A DNA stretch of 64,000 nt from Agromyces sp. Root81 (GCF_001429165.1 NZ_LMIR01000001.1:130342-194341), one strand, 5' to 3'. Shown: positions 29,201-38,109, counted from the first letter of the stretch. Notes: generated from the letters alone by a model not told the origin. Numbers and translations are program-made.

Positions 29201-29206
29201 TAGGCT
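29201..29206 (+). promoter_or_regulatory. -10 box of hisD
   Basis: TAGGCT followed by GGGAGCC ends 10 nt before the hisD ATG, leaving at most a few leader bases. The same TAGGCTGGGAG sequence recurs before nrdR and pabB. Confidence 0.55.
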
Positions 29207-29216
29207 GGGAGCCATC

Positions 29217-30524
29217 ATGCTGCGCACCATCGATCTCCGTGGAACCCGACCGACGACCGCAGGGCTCCTCGCCCTCGTGCCCCGGGCCGCGACCGACGTC
29301 TCGGCGGCCCTCGACGCCGCCCGCTCGATCATCGACGAGGTGCGCGAGCACGGCGAGACCGCCCTGCTCGATCAGGCCGAACGCTTCGACGGCGTTCGTC
29401 CGACGGCGGTGCGCGTGCCGGCCGATGAACTGGCCGCAGCCCTCGAGGCGCTCGCTCCCGAGATCCGTTCGGCAGCGCTCCAGACGATCGATCGGGTGCG
29501 CGCGGCGAGCGAGGCCCAGGTGCCTGCGCCGCAGACGACCGTGCTCTCGGCCGGTGCCGTCGTCGAGCAGCGCTGGCAGCCCGTCGCCCGCGTCGGCCTC
29601 TACGTGCCCGGCGGCAAGGCGGTCTACCCGTCGAGCGTGATCATGAACGTCGTGCCGGCCCAGGTGGCCGGAGTGCAGTCGATCGCGCTCGCCTCCCCGC
29701 CGCAGTCCGAGTTCGGCGGGCGCGTCCACCCGACCATCGCCGGCATCGCGGCGCTCCTCGGCATCACCGAGGTCTACGCCATGGGCGGCGCCGGCGCGAT
29801 CGGCGCGTTCGCGTACGGGGTCGAGGGCATCGGGCTCGAGCCGGTGCAGCGGGTCACCGGGCCCGGCAACGTCTTCGTGGCCGCGGCGAAGCGGGTCGTG
29901 CAGGCGGTCACGGGCATCGATGCCGAGGCCGGTCCGACCGACATCCTCGTCATCGCCGACGACAGTGCCGACCCCGACTTCGTCGCGGCCGACCTCGTGA
30001 GCCAGGCCGAGCACGACGAGCTCGCCGCGGCGGTGCTCGTCACCGACTCCGGAGATCTCGCGGCTCGCGTCGTCGAGCGGCTCGAGGCCCGGGTCGAGGC
30101 CACCAGGCACAGTGCACGCGTGCGAGAGGCGATCGACGGCGTGCAGTCGGCGCTCGTGCTCGTCGACGACCTCGAGCAGGCCGCCGACTTCGCGAACGCC
30201 TTCGGGCCCGAGCACCTCGAGATCCAGGTGCGCGACGCCGACGCGACGCTCGCCCGCATCGAGAACGCGGGTGCGATCTTCGTCGGCTCCTTCTCTCCAG
30301 TCAGCCTCGGCGACTACGCGGCCGGTTCGAATCACGTGCTGCCGACCGGAGGCCAGGCGCGCCACGCCTCGGGGCTCTCCGCGTCGACGTTCCTGCGCCC
30401 GCAGCAGGTCGTGCGCTACGACGAGGCGGCGCTGCGCGAGGTCGCCCCGGTGATCGCGGCGCTCTCCGCCGAGGAGGACCTGCCGGCGCACGGCGAGGCG
30501 ATCACCGCCCGCTTCGCGGACTGA
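29217..30524 (+). CDS. hisD: histidinol dehydrogenase HisD
   Basis: Zinc enzyme catalysing the last two oxidations of histidine synthesis, L-histidinol to L-histidine with NAD. 435 aa, full length. Seen: YVPGGKAVYPSSVIMNVVPAQVAGV, GAGAIGAFAYG, PGNVFVAAAKR, DADPTDI-like AGPTDILVIAD, and the zinc/active-site stretch LVSQAEHDELAAAVLVTDS with conserved Gln and His, plus GPEHLEI and GDYAAGSNHVLPTGG. It stands alone here: no other his gene follows. Confidence 0.95.
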   Translation: MLRTIDLRGTRPTTAGLLALVPRAATDVSAALDAARSIIDEVREHGETALLDQAERFDGVRPTAVRVPADELAAALEALAPEIRSAALQTIDRVRAASEAQVPAPQTTVLSAGAVVEQRWQPVARVGLYVPGGKAVYPSSVIMNVVPAQVAGVQSIALASPPQSEFGGRVHPTIAGIAALLGITEVYAMGGAGAIGAFAYGVEGIGLEPVQRVTGPGNVFVAAAKRVVQAVTGIDAEAGPTDILVIADDSADPDFVAADLVSQAEHDELAAAVLVTDSGDLAARVVERLEARVEATRHSARVREAIDGVQSALVLVDDLEQAADFANAFGPEHLEIQVRDADATLARIENAGAIFVGSFSPVSLGDYAAGSNHVLPTGGQARHASGLSASTFLRPQQVVRYDEAALREVAPVIAALSAEEDLPAHGEAITARFAD

Positions 30525-30602
30525 CCGCGTCGCGGACTGACCACGCTGCGCTTCGCCCGTACGTCGGTCGGCATGGTCACCGGCTGCATCGACCGCCGCC
30601 GC

Positions 30603-30608
30603 TAGGCT
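30603..30608 (+). promoter_or_regulatory. -10 box of nrdR
   Basis: TAGGCT ends 9 nt before the nrdR ATG and is followed by GGGAGCACC, giving a very short leader at most. Confidence 0.55.
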
Positions 30609-30617
30609 GGGAGCACC

Positions 30618-31091
30618 ATGTACTGTCCCTTCTGCCGTCACCCCGATTCCCGCGTCATCGACTCCCGCACGAGCGACGACGGGCTCTCGATCCGGCGCCG
30701 TCGCCAGTGCCCCGAGTGCGGGCGCCGGTTCTCGACGACCGAGACGGCGAGCCTCGTCGTCATCAAGCGGTCCGGCGTGGTCGAGCCGTTCAGTCGCGAG
30801 AAGGTCGTGCTGGGCGTCAGGAAGGCGTGCCAGGGGCGCCCGGTGACCGACTCCGACCTCGCGGTGCTCGCGCAGAAGGTCGAGGAGACGATCCGTTCGA
30901 CGGGCGCGTCGCAGATCGAGGCGAACGACATCGGCCTCGCGATCCTGCCGCCGCTGCGCGAACTCGACGAGGTGGCGTACCTGCGCTTCGCGAGCGTCTA
31001 CCAGGCGTTCGATTCGCTCGACGATTTCGAGTCCGCGATCGACCAGCTCCGCGAGGAGCACGGCCGTCTGCCGGCGCGACCGGTCGAGTGA
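30618..31091 (+). CDS. nrdR: transcriptional repressor NrdR
   Basis: ATP/dATP-sensing repressor of ribonucleotide reductase genes. 157 aa: N-terminal zinc ribbon with C3, C6, C31 and C34, then the ATP-cone domain ([29 protein letters not shown]) at about residues 49-140. No nrd genes are in this window, so its targets lie elsewhere. The usual length and all four cysteines are intact. Confidence 0.96.
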   Translation: MYCPFCRHPDSRVIDSRTSDDGLSIRRRRQCPECGRRFSTTETASLVVIKRSGVVEPFSREKVVLGVRKACQGRPVTDSDLAVLAQKVEETIRSTGASQIEANDIGLAILPPLRELDEVAYLRFASVYQAFDSLDDFESAIDQLREEHGRLPARPVE

Positions 31092-31117
31092 CGTCGGGGC
31101 GGCCGCTCCCACTCCGG

Positions 31118-31123
31118 TAGCCT
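31118..31123 (+). promoter_or_regulatory. -10 box of pyrD
   Basis: TAGCCT fits TANNNT and ends 8 nt before the pyrD ATG, so the transcript would be nearly leaderless; GAGGCG between them could act as a weak SD. Confidence 0.5.
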
Positions 31124-31131
31124 GAGGCGCG

Positions 31132-32184
31132 ATGTATCGACTTCTCTTCACCGCCTTCCTCTCCCACATGGACCCTGAAGACGCGCACCACCTCGCGTTC
31201 CGGGTCATCCGCGGCCTGCCGACTCTGGGCTTCGGCAAGCTCGTCGAGCGATTCACCGCGCCCGACCCGTCGCTCGCGGTCGAGGCACTGGGACTGCGCT
31301 TCCCGTCGCCGTTCGGCGTCGCGGCCGGATTCGACAAGGACGGTCTCGCGGTGCGCGGTCTCGGCCAGCTCGGATTCGGGCACGTCGAGGTCGGCACCAT
31401 CACGGCGATCGCCCAGCCGGGCAACCCGCGGCCGCGGCTCTTCCGGCTCGTGAGCGACCGGGCACTCGTCAATCGAATGGGCTTCAACAACGGCGGTGCG
31501 GATGCCGCGGCGGGCCGTCTCTCACGGCTGTCGCGCCGTCGCGACCGGCCGGTGCTCGGCGTGAACATCGGCAAGAGCCGGGTCACGGCGGTCGAAGACG
31601 CGGTCGCCGACTACGAGCGGAGCGCGCGGGTGCTCGCGCCCTTCGCCGACTACCTCGTCGTCAACGTCAGCTCACCGAATACGCCGGGGCTCCGCGGCCT
31701 GCAGGAGATCGATTCGCTGGCGCCGCTGCTCGAGACGGTGCGTGCGGCCGCCGGCGACACGCCGTTGCTCGTGAAGATCGCGCCCGACCTCGACGACGCC
31801 GAGATCGTGCGCATCTGCGAACTCGTCGGCCGCCTCGGACTCGACGGCATCATCGCCACGAACACCACCATCTCCCGCGAGGGACTCCGCGCCGAGGCAT
31901 CCGTCGTCGAGGCGATCGGCGCAGGCGGGCTCTCTGGGGCGCCGCTCGCCGCCCGCTCGCTCGAGGTGCTGCGACTCATCCGCGCCCAGGTGCCGGCCGA
32001 GCTCTGCGTCGTCTCGGTCGGCGGCGTCGAGACGGCTGCCGACGTGCAGGACCGGCTCGACGCGGGCGCCACGCTCGTGCAGGGCTACTCGGCGTTCATC
32101 TACCGGGGTCCGTTCTGGGCCAGGCAGGTCAACCGCGGGCTGGCGAGGTTCGCGCGGAGCCGACGCGCAGCAGTCGCCGCGTAA
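31132..32184 (+). CDS. pyrD: dihydroorotate dehydrogenase (quinone), class 2
   Basis: FMN enzyme of pyrimidine synthesis that passes electrons from dihydroorotate to menaquinone. 350 aa. Seen: the N-terminal helical membrane-association segment typical of class 2 (YRLLFTAFLSHMDPEDAHHLAFRVI), FGVAAGFDKDG, NRMGFNNGGADA, the catalytic-Ser region VVNVSSPNTPGLRGLQ, and the FMN-binding GGLSGAPL and VSVGGVETAADVQDRLDAGATLVQGYSAFIY. It runs convergent to the App1-type phosphatase gene. Confidence 0.96.
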   Translation: MYRLLFTAFLSHMDPEDAHHLAFRVIRGLPTLGFGKLVERFTAPDPSLAVEALGLRFPSPFGVAAGFDKDGLAVRGLGQLGFGHVEVGTITAIAQPGNPRPRLFRLVSDRALVNRMGFNNGGADAAAGRLSRLSRRRDRPVLGVNIGKSRVTAVEDAVADYERSARVLAPFADYLVVNVSSPNTPGLRGLQEIDSLAPLLETVRAAAGDTPLLVKIAPDLDDAEIVRICELVGRLGLDGIIATNTTISREGLRAEASVVEAIGAGGLSGAPLAARSLEVLRLIRAQVPAELCVVSVGGVETAADVQDRLDAGATLVQGYSAFIYRGPFWARQVNRGLARFARSRRAAVAA

Positions 32185-32190
32185 CGGCGC

Positions 32191-33249
32191 TCAGAGCACG
32201 CCGAGGTCGGCGAGCCGGTCGGCGATCGTCGATCCGTCGTTCGCCGAGACCCAGGGCACGCCGGAGCCGTGCTGCTCGGTCTTGGTGCGGCCTCCGGCGA
32301 GCACGGCCTCGCCCTTCGAGAGGCGGCGGATCGCGACGGCGGCGACCCGGTCGGGATGCTCGAGCGCGAAGCGCTCGTAGTGCTCCTCGTCGTGCTGGCC
32401 GTCGTCGCCGATGAGGAGCCAGCGCATGTCGGGGAACTCCTCGGCGAGACGCCGGAGGTTCTCCTGCTTGTGCTCATGACCGCTCCGGAACCAGCGATCG
32501 TGCGTGGGTCCCCAGTCGGTGAGCAGCAGCGGCCCGGCCGGGTAGAGGTTGCGCGACAGGAATCTCGTGAGCGTCGGCGCCACGTTCCAGGCGCCGGTCG
32601 ACAGGTAGATGACCGGCGAGCCGGGGTGCGAGCGAACGAGGCGTTCGAACAGCACCGCCATGCCGGGGGTGGGGATGCGCGCGTGCTCGTCGAGCACGAA
32701 GGTGTTCCAGAACGCGACCAACGGGCGGGGGAGCGCGGTGACCATCACCGTGTCGTCGACGTCGGAGATGATGCCGAAGCGCACATCGGGCCCGACGATC
32801 CAGATCGGCGCCTCGACCGGCTCGGATCCCTCGGTGCGGAGCGTCGCCTGATGCCATCCCGGCTCGAGCGAGACCGGCACCTTCGTGTCGACCACGCCGC
32901 CGCGGTCGGCGAGCACCTCGATGCGCTTGCCGCCGACTTCGATCACCACGGGCACGTCGCCGACGGGCACGCTCGTGAAGCTGCGCCATCCGCGGATGCC
33001 CTGCTCGCCGCGGCGGCGACGACGCTTCGACGTCTCGTCGGGGTCGACCGGTTTGCTGAGCAGTACACGGCAGAGCACGCGCACCCACTCGGTCGATCCG
33101 TAACCGGTGTACGGCACGACCGTCGGCACGTGACCTCGGCGTCGCGCCCAGCGCTCGCGGATCTCGTGCACGCGGTCTTCGAGGCGCGCGGCACGATGCC
33201 GGACCTGGCGCTCTCGTTGTCCGGCCGGAAGGGGGGAGCTCGCCGGCAT
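32191..33249 (-). CDS. App1-type phosphatidate phosphatase family protein (DUF2183)
   Basis: HAD-like phosphatase of 352 aa. The conserved C-terminal half (about 165-330) begins with the nucleophile motif ISDVDDTVMVT and includes PVIYLSTGAWNVAPTLTRFLSRNLYPAGPLLLTDWGPT, HKQENLRRLAEEFPDMRWLLIGDDGQHDEEHY. The family is named for yeast App1, a phosphatidate phosphatase; bacterial substrates are not established. A C2-like or beta-rich N-terminal domain precedes it. Cytoplasmic, with no signal peptide. CAGACT lies 6 nt before the ATG, a weak version of the leaderless pattern. Confidence 0.85.
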   Translation of the reverse strand: MPASSPLPAGQRERQVRHRAARLEDRVHEIRERWARRRGHVPTVVPYTGYGSTEWVRVLCRVLLSKPVDPDETSKRRRRRGEQGIRGWRSFTSVPVGDVPVVIEVGGKRIEVLADRGGVVDTKVPVSLEPGWHQATLRTEGSEPVEAPIWIVGPDVRFGIISDVDDTVMVTALPRPLVAFWNTFVLDEHARIPTPGMAVLFERLVRSHPGSPVIYLSTGAWNVAPTLTRFLSRNLYPAGPLLLTDWGPTHDRWFRSGHEHKQENLRRLAEEFPDMRWLLIGDDGQHDEEHYERFALEHPDRVAAVAIRRLSKGEAVLAGGRTKTEQHGSGVPWVSANDGSTIADRLADLGVL

Positions 33250-33325
33250 CCACTCAGTCTGTCATGCGTCGACGCCGCGTCGCGAAACGAGCCGGGAATG
33301 GTCGGATGACCCGCGGAGCTCCGGG

Positions 33326-33331
33326 TAGAGT
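33326..33331 (+). promoter_or_regulatory. -10 box of the TetR-family gene
   Basis: TAGAGT fits TANNNT 23 nt before the GTG start; a strong GAGGAGG SD lies between, so this gene has a conventional short leader. Confidence 0.5.
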
Positions 33332-33354
33332 GGACGGGCAACTGAGGAGGTTCC

Positions 33355-34017
33355 GTGCCGAATGTCGACCTGATCCTGGGGGCCGATCCGAGCCGGAGAC
33401 GCTCGATCCGAACCGAGCCGACGCAGCGACGCAGTACGCAGCGGCTCGATGCGCTGCTGGATGCAGCGGCGGAGATCGTCGACGAGTCCGGATTCGAGCG
33501 CCTGACCACGCAGATGGTCGCCGAACGTGCCGGCGCCTCGATCGGCACGGTCTACCGGTACTTCCCCGACCGCGTCGCCGTGCTCTACGCGCTGCGCGAG
33601 CGCTCGGTCCGGCGTTTCCGCGAACGCGTCGCCGACGACATGGACGGCATCGAACTCGTCAGCTGGTGGCACGTCATGGACCTGGCGATCGACGCCTGCG
33701 CCGCGATGTACCGCGACGAGCCGGGGTTCAGCGTCGTGCACGCCGCGCGCCGCGAGACTCCAGAGGGCGACGTCGAGCCCGAGCTCGCCCACCGCCTCGC
33801 CCGCCTCATCGAGGCCGAGTTCGGCGGCGACCTCGACCTGCCGGAGCTCAGGTTCCGCCTCGGCGTCTCGATCGAGCTCGGCGACGCGCTCATCAGCCGG
33901 GCCTTCGAGCGCGATGCCGACGGCGACGAACGGTACCTCGCCGAAGCGAAGCGCCTCGTGCGCGACTACCTCACCGAGCACCTCGGCGAGGCGCGCGCCG
34001 CCAGCAACGCCGCCTGA
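33355..34017 (+). CDS. TetR/AcrR family transcriptional regulator
   Basis: 220-aa one-component regulator. The N-terminal helix-turn-helix (RRSTQRLDALLDAAAEIVDESGFERLTTQMVAERAGASIGTVYRYFPDRVAVLYALRERS) is at about residues 24-85, followed by an all-helical ligand and dimerisation domain. GTG start with a GAGGAGG SD. It precedes the OpuC-like transporter by 106 bp on the same strand, so it could regulate that operon, but no ligand can be inferred. Confidence 0.9.
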   Translation: MPNVDLILGADPSRRRSIRTEPTQRRSTQRLDALLDAAAEIVDESGFERLTTQMVAERAGASIGTVYRYFPDRVAVLYALRERSVRRFRERVADDMDGIELVSWWHVMDLAIDACAAMYRDEPGFSVVHAARRETPEGDVEPELAHRLARLIEAEFGGDLDLPELRFRLGVSIELGDALISRAFERDADGDERYLAEAKRLVRDYLTEHLGEARAASNAA

Positions 34018-34092
34018 CGGCCCGCCGCGACGCGACGCGCCGCGCAACGCTCGTTGCCTCGACACCCGATTGGTGTTTGGCTGGGAGTCGGT

Positions 34093-34106
34093 CCGGCGAA
34101 CGCCGG
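34093..34106 (+). promoter_or_regulatory. 14-bp palindrome before the opuC operon
   Basis: CCGGCG and CGCCGG flank AA in the gap between the TetR gene and opuCA. It is a candidate operator for the adjacent TetR regulator or simply a GC-rich hairpin. Confidence 0.35.
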
Positions 34107-34123
34107 GCGTGGAGTGAGGCGGC

Positions 34124-34936
34124 ATGATCGAGTTCCGAGGCGTCACGAAGCAGTTCCCCGACGGCACCGTCGCCGTGTCGGGTGTCGACATCGTCATCCC
34201 GCCCCGGAAGACGACCGTCTTCGTCGGGTCCTCGGGCTCCGGCAAGACGACGCTGCTGCGCATGATCAACCGCATGGTCGATCCGACCTCGGGCCAGGTC
34301 CTCATCGACGGCACGGATGTCGCGACGCTCGAACCCGTCGGGCTCCGGCGCAGCATCGGCTACGTGATGCAGAACTCCGGGTTGCTGCCGCACCGCAAGG
34401 TGGTCGACAACGTCGCGACGGTGCCGCTGCTCCGCGGTGAGAAGAAGGCCGCGGCGCACGCGCACGCACTCGAGCTGCTCGATACGGTCGGGCTGGATCG
34501 TTCGCTCGCCGACAAGTACCCGAGCCAGCTCTCCGGCGGGCAGCAGCAGCGCGTCGGCGTCGCCCGAGGTCTCGCCGTCGACCCGAACATCCTGCTCATG
34601 GACGAACCGTTCGGCGCGGTCGACCCGATCGTGCGCGCCGAGCTGCAGCAGGAGCTGCTGCGCCTGCAGGGCGAGCTCGGCAAGACGGTGGTCTTCGTCA
34701 CGCACGACATCGACGAGGCGTTCCTGCTCGGCGACCAGGTCGTGATCATGCAGCACGGCGGGCAGATCTCGCAGGCCGCGTCGCCGGCAGAGATCCTCGC
34801 GAACCCGGCCGACGACTTCGTCGCCGACTTCGTCGGCGCGAATCGGGGCAAGCGCGCCCTCCACCTGACCGAGGTCGACGGGCGCCGGATCGTCGTCGAC
34901 GACGACGGCCGACCCGCGGGAGTGCTCGCCTCGTGA
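34124..34936 (+). CDS. opuCA: osmoprotectant ABC transporter ATP-binding protein (OpuCA/ProV type)
   Basis: ATPase of a glycine betaine/choline/carnitine-type importer. 270 aa. Seen: Walker A VGSSGSGKTTLLR, Q-loop YVMQNSGLLPH, signature LSGGQQQRVGVARGLAV, Walker B ILLMDEPFGAVDP, and the H-loop FVTHDIDEAF. The paired CBS domains of longer OpuCA proteins are missing, so ionic-strength sensing through CBS is unlikely. The stop overlaps the first permease gene by 4 nt. Confidence 0.9.
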   Translation: MIEFRGVTKQFPDGTVAVSGVDIVIPPRKTTVFVGSSGSGKTTLLRMINRMVDPTSGQVLIDGTDVATLEPVGLRRSIGYVMQNSGLLPHRKVVDNVATVPLLRGEKKAAAHAHALELLDTVGLDRSLADKYPSQLSGGQQQRVGVARGLAVDPNILLMDEPFGAVDPIVRAELQQELLRLQGELGKTVVFVTHDIDEAFLLGDQVVIMQHGGQISQAASPAEILANPADDFVADFVGANRGKRALHLTEVDGRRIVVDDDGRPAGVLAS

Positions 34937-35622
34937 ACTGGCTCTGGTCGAATCTCGACCTGGTCGGCGAGCTCATGCTCGTGCACCTGGCATTGTCGGT
35001 GCCCGCGATCATACTGAGCTTCGTGATCTCGATTCCGATCGGTTGGATCGCGCACCGTCAGCGGTGGTCGCGGGGCGTGCTGCTCGCGCTCTGCGGCCTG
35101 CTCTACGCGATTCCATCGCTGCCGCTGCTCATCGCCCTCCCGGTCTTCACCGGGCAGCGAACGACCTCCCCGATCAACCTGATGTTCGCACTGACCCTGT
35201 ACGGCATCGCCGTGATCGTGCGCACCGCCGCCGACGCCTTCGATGCGGTCGAGCCCGACGTGCGGCAGTCGGCGACCGCCGTCGGCTACTCGGCAACGGG
35301 CCGATTCTGGGGCGTCGAGCTGCCGCTCGCCGGTCCGGTGCTGCTCTCCGGCCTGCGCGTCGTGATCGTCAGCACCGTGAGCCTTGCGACGATCGGCGCC
35401 GTCATCGGAGTGCAGAGCCTCGGCAGCCTCTTCACCGACGGCCTGCAGCGCGGAATCCAGGCCGAGATCATCACTGGCATCGTCGCCACCATGGTGCTCG
35501 CGATCGGGCTCGACTGGGCGAGCGTGGCGATCGGCCGGTTGCTCATGCCGTGGTCGCGACCGAACGCGAACACGAGCAAGGCAGCGTCGACGACGCTCGT
35601 GAAGGCGGCGGACACCCTGTGA
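34933..35622 (+). CDS. opuCB: osmoprotectant ABC transporter permease (OpuCB type)
   Basis: Inner-membrane permease of 229 aa with about five transmembrane helices and the BPD_transp_1 coupling loop (VEPDVRQSATAVGYSATGRFWGVELPLAGPVLLSGLRVV). It overlaps opuCA and the second permease by 4 nt each, indicating a tightly coupled operon. The two permeases probably form a heterodimer. Confidence 0.88.
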   Translation: MNWLWSNLDLVGELMLVHLALSVPAIILSFVISIPIGWIAHRQRWSRGVLLALCGLLYAIPSLPLLIALPVFTGQRTTSPINLMFALTLYGIAVIVRTAADAFDAVEPDVRQSATAVGYSATGRFWGVELPLAGPVLLSGLRVVIVSTVSLATIGAVIGVQSLGSLFTDGLQRGIQAEIITGIVATMVLAIGLDWASVAIGRLLMPWSRPNANTSKAASTTLVKAADTL

Positions 35623-36362
35623 ACCTCCTCCTCGAAGGCATCGCCTGGATCCTTGACCCGGCCAACTGGACCGGGGCCGGGAGCATCCCCGAGCGCATCG
35701 CACAGCATCTCGCGATCTCTGCGACCGTGCTCCTGATCGCCGCATTCATCGCGCTGCCGGTCGGAATGTTCGTCGGTCATACGGGGCGAGGCAAGGAACT
35801 CGCCGTGATGGTGTCGGGCGGGCTGCGCGCCCTGCCCACGCTGGGCCTGCTGACACTCCTCGCGCTCTGGCTCGGCATCGGCCTGCAGGCGCCGATCATC
35901 GCTCTGGTCGTGCTCGCACTGCCACCGCTGCTCGCCGGCGCCTACTCCGGCCTCGAATCCGTCGACCGGCGCACGATCGACGCCGCGAGGGCGATGGGCA
36001 TGCGCGAGGGGCAGATCGTGGGCAAGGTCGAGGTGCCGCTCGGCATGCCGATCATCGTCGGCGGCATCCGCTCGGCGACCCTGCAGATCGTCGCGACCGC
36101 GACGCTCGCCGCGTACATCGCGGACGAAGGCCTGGGCCGGTACATCTTCGCCGGACTGAAGACCCGCGACTACGCCGAGATGCTCGGCGGCTCGATCCTC
36201 GTGATCCTGCTCGCGCTCGCGATCGACGGCGTCTTCGCGATCACTCAGCGCCTCGTCGTGCCCGCCGGGGTCCAGGCGACCAGAACCAGAGAGCTCCGCT
36301 CGCGGCCGACCCGGCCTCGGGCGGTCGTGGGGCAACCCATCACCGAAGGGAATCGAGAATGA
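35619..36362 (+). CDS. opuCD: osmoprotectant ABC transporter permease (OpuCD type)
   Basis: Second permease of the importer; 247 aa from the GTG overlapping the previous stop. About six hydrophobic helices, with the coupling loop LESVDRRTIDAARAMGMREGQIVGKVEVPLGMPIIVGGIRSATLQ. The C-terminus is Arg-rich. The stop overlaps the binding-protein start (ATGA). Confidence 0.88.
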   Translation: MNLLLEGIAWILDPANWTGAGSIPERIAQHLAISATVLLIAAFIALPVGMFVGHTGRGKELAVMVSGGLRALPTLGLLTLLALWLGIGLQAPIIALVVLALPPLLAGAYSGLESVDRRTIDAARAMGMREGQIVGKVEVPLGMPIIVGGIRSATLQIVATATLAAYIADEGLGRYIFAGLKTRDYAEMLGGSILVILLALAIDGVFAITQRLVVPAGVQATRTRELRSRPTRPRAVVGQPITEGNRE

Positions 36363-37285
36363 ACACCGCAGGAAAAGGCCGGCTCGTTGCACTCGCAGCG
36401 GTCGCGGTCGGGGCGACAGTGGCCCTGGCAGGGTGTGCGTCGGGCGATCCGCTGGACAGCGGATCGAACTCCGACGGCGCGTCGTCGGAGACGATCGTCG
36501 TCGGTTCGCAGGACTACTACTCCAATGAGATCATCGCCGAGATCTACGCGCAGGCGCTCGAGGCGAACGGCTTCACGGTCGAGCTGCAGCCTCGCATCGG
36601 CCAGCGCGAGGTCTACATCCCCGAGATCGAGGCCGGCGAGATCGACGTCTTCCCCGAGTACACGGGCAACCTGCTGCAGTACTACGTGCCCGACACGGCG
36701 GCGACGACGAGTGACGACGTCTATGCCGAACTCGAGACCTCGCTGCCGGAGGGCCTGCGCGTGCTCGACCAGTCGCCGGCGACCGATCAGGACTCGTACA
36801 ACGTCACCAAGGAGTTCTCAGACGCGAACGGGGTGACGAGCCTCGCCGACCTCGCGAAGGTCACGACCCCCTTGACCCTCGGCGGCAACTCCGAGCTCGA
36901 GACGCGCCCCTATGGCCCGGAGGGCCTGAAGGAGGTCTACGGCGTCGAGGTGGGGTTCACGCCGATCGAGGACAGCGGCGGTCCGCTGACGTTGAAGGCG
37001 CTCGTCGACGACCAGGTGCAGCTCGTCAACATCTACAGCGCCGACCCGAACATCAAGGCCAACGACCTGGTGACGCTCGAAGATCCCGAAGGGCTCTTCC
37101 TGGCGTCGCACGTCGTTCCGGTCGTGAGCGAGAAGGTCACCGATGAGATGGCCGACGTGATCAACACCGTCAGCACCGCACTCACGGCAGAGGACCTCGT
37201 CGCACTCAACGCGTTGAGCGTCGACGAGCAGCAGTCGGCCGACCAGATCGCGAAGGACTGGCTCGCCGAGAAGGCGCTGTTCTAG
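36359..37285 (+). CDS. opuCC: osmoprotectant-binding lipoprotein (OpuCC type)
   Basis: Extracytoplasmic substrate-binding lipoprotein, 308 aa. Signal peptide with lipobox LAGC at about residues 22-25; the Cys is lipidated and processed by LspA. The mature part matches the OpuAC/OpuCC family (IVVGSQDYYSNEIIAEIYAQALEANGFTVELQPRIGQREVYIPEIEAGEIDVFPEYTGNLL). Aromatic residues for quaternary-amine binding cannot be placed with certainty. The stop codon shares a CTAG with the convergent DedA gene. Confidence 0.9.
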   Translation: MNTAGKGRLVALAAVAVGATVALAGCASGDPLDSGSNSDGASSETIVVGSQDYYSNEIIAEIYAQALEANGFTVELQPRIGQREVYIPEIEAGEIDVFPEYTGNLLQYYVPDTAATTSDDVYAELETSLPEGLRVLDQSPATDQDSYNVTKEFSDANGVTSLADLAKVTTPLTLGGNSELETRPYGPEGLKEVYGVEVGFTPIEDSGGPLTLKALVDDQVQLVNIYSADPNIKANDLVTLEDPEGLFLASHVVPVVSEKVTDEMADVINTVSTALTAEDLVALNALSVDEQQSADQIAKDWLAEKALF

Positions 37286-38025
37286 CGGTTCGCGTCGAGA
37301 TTCGAGGGGTCGGATGCCGCGGCATCCGGCCCTTCGCCGTCTTCGCGTGCGTCGGCGTCTGTTTCAGGTACCTGCGCCGGGGCGTCCGTCGCCTCCATGT
37401 GCTTGGCCTCGGAGCGCACGAGGAGCTTCTTCACGCCCCAGGCCGCTGCCAGGAAGAGGGCGATCACGCCGACGAACAGGTAGCCGGCCCAGTGCAGCTC
37501 CCTGCTGAGTTCGCGGTAGCTGCCGGCCGCGAGCCAGCCGACGGTCACGTAGGAGAACGCCCAGATGACGCACGCGGGCACGGTCCACGCCATGAACTTG
37601 CGGTACCGCATCGAACTCATGCCGACCGTGAGCGGGATGAGCGAGTGCAGCACGGGCAGGAATCGCGAGATGAAGACGGCCGGACCGCCGCGGCGGTCGA
37701 GGTAGCGCTCGGCGCGAGACCAGTTCTCATCGCCGATCTTGCGGCCGAGCCACGAGCGGTGGATGTGCGGGCCGAACCAGCGGCCGAGGGCGAACCCGAT
37801 GCTCTCGCCGATGAGCGCACCGATGATGACCGTGAAGGTGAGCGCGAAGTACTCGCCGATACCGTCGACGGCCGTCGAGGCGACGATCACGATCGTGTCG
37901 CCGGGCACGACGAGGCCGATGAGCACTGAGGTCTCGAGCAGCATTCCGAGCCCCGCGAGCAGGGTGCGGGCGATCGGGTCGACGGCCTGGACGGTGTCGA
38001 GGAGCCAATCGATGATCTCGTTCAT
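37282..38025 (-). CDS. DedA family membrane protein
   Basis: Polytopic membrane protein, 247 aa, of the DedA/SNARE-associated family, members of which help recycle undecaprenyl phosphate or flip phospholipids. The start is set at ATG MNEIIDWLLDTVQ, 6 nt from a TACGCT -10; the longer frame to 38061 begins with a basic, unrelated stretch. Seen: LLETSVLIGLVVPGDTIVI, GALIGESIGFALGRWFG, and FISRFLPVLHSLIPLTVGMSSMRYRKF with the conserved Arg. An acidic tail ends the protein. A role in carrier lipid recycling would fit the nearby wall genes, but this is inference. Confidence 0.87.
   Translation of the reverse strand: MNEIIDWLLDTVQAVDPIARTLLAGLGMLLETSVLIGLVVPGDTIVIVASTAVDGIGEYFALTFTVIIGALIGESIGFALGRWFGPHIHRSWLGRKIGDENWSRAERYLDRRGGPAVFISRFLPVLHSLIPLTVGMSSMRYRKFMAWTVPACVIWAFSYVTVGWLAAGSYRELSRELHWAGYLFVGVIALFLAAAWGVKKLLVRSEAKHMEATDAPAQVPETDADAREDGEGPDAAASDPSNLDANR
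37311..37328. repeat. 18-bp perfect palindrome at convergent gene ends
   Basis: CGGATGCCGCGGCATCCG lies inside the last codons of the DedA gene, 26 bp past the opuCC stop. It may act as a bidirectional hairpin for both transcripts. It is built from two copies of the abundant CGGATGCC octamer. Confidence 0.6.
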
Positions 38026-38031
38026 CGTTCG

Positions 38032-38037
38032 AGCGTA
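38032..38037 (-). promoter_or_regulatory. -10 box of the DedA gene, leaderless arrangement
   Basis: TACGCT on the minus strand ends 6 nt before the chosen ATG, the same geometry as for pknL, idsA, blaI, pabB and comEA. Confidence 0.5.
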
Positions 38038-38109
38038 GCGACGAGCTCTGAACGGCGGCATCAGCCCACGGGCTGATTCGCCGCCCGGGTCACTCGTACC
38101 GTGGTCGGG

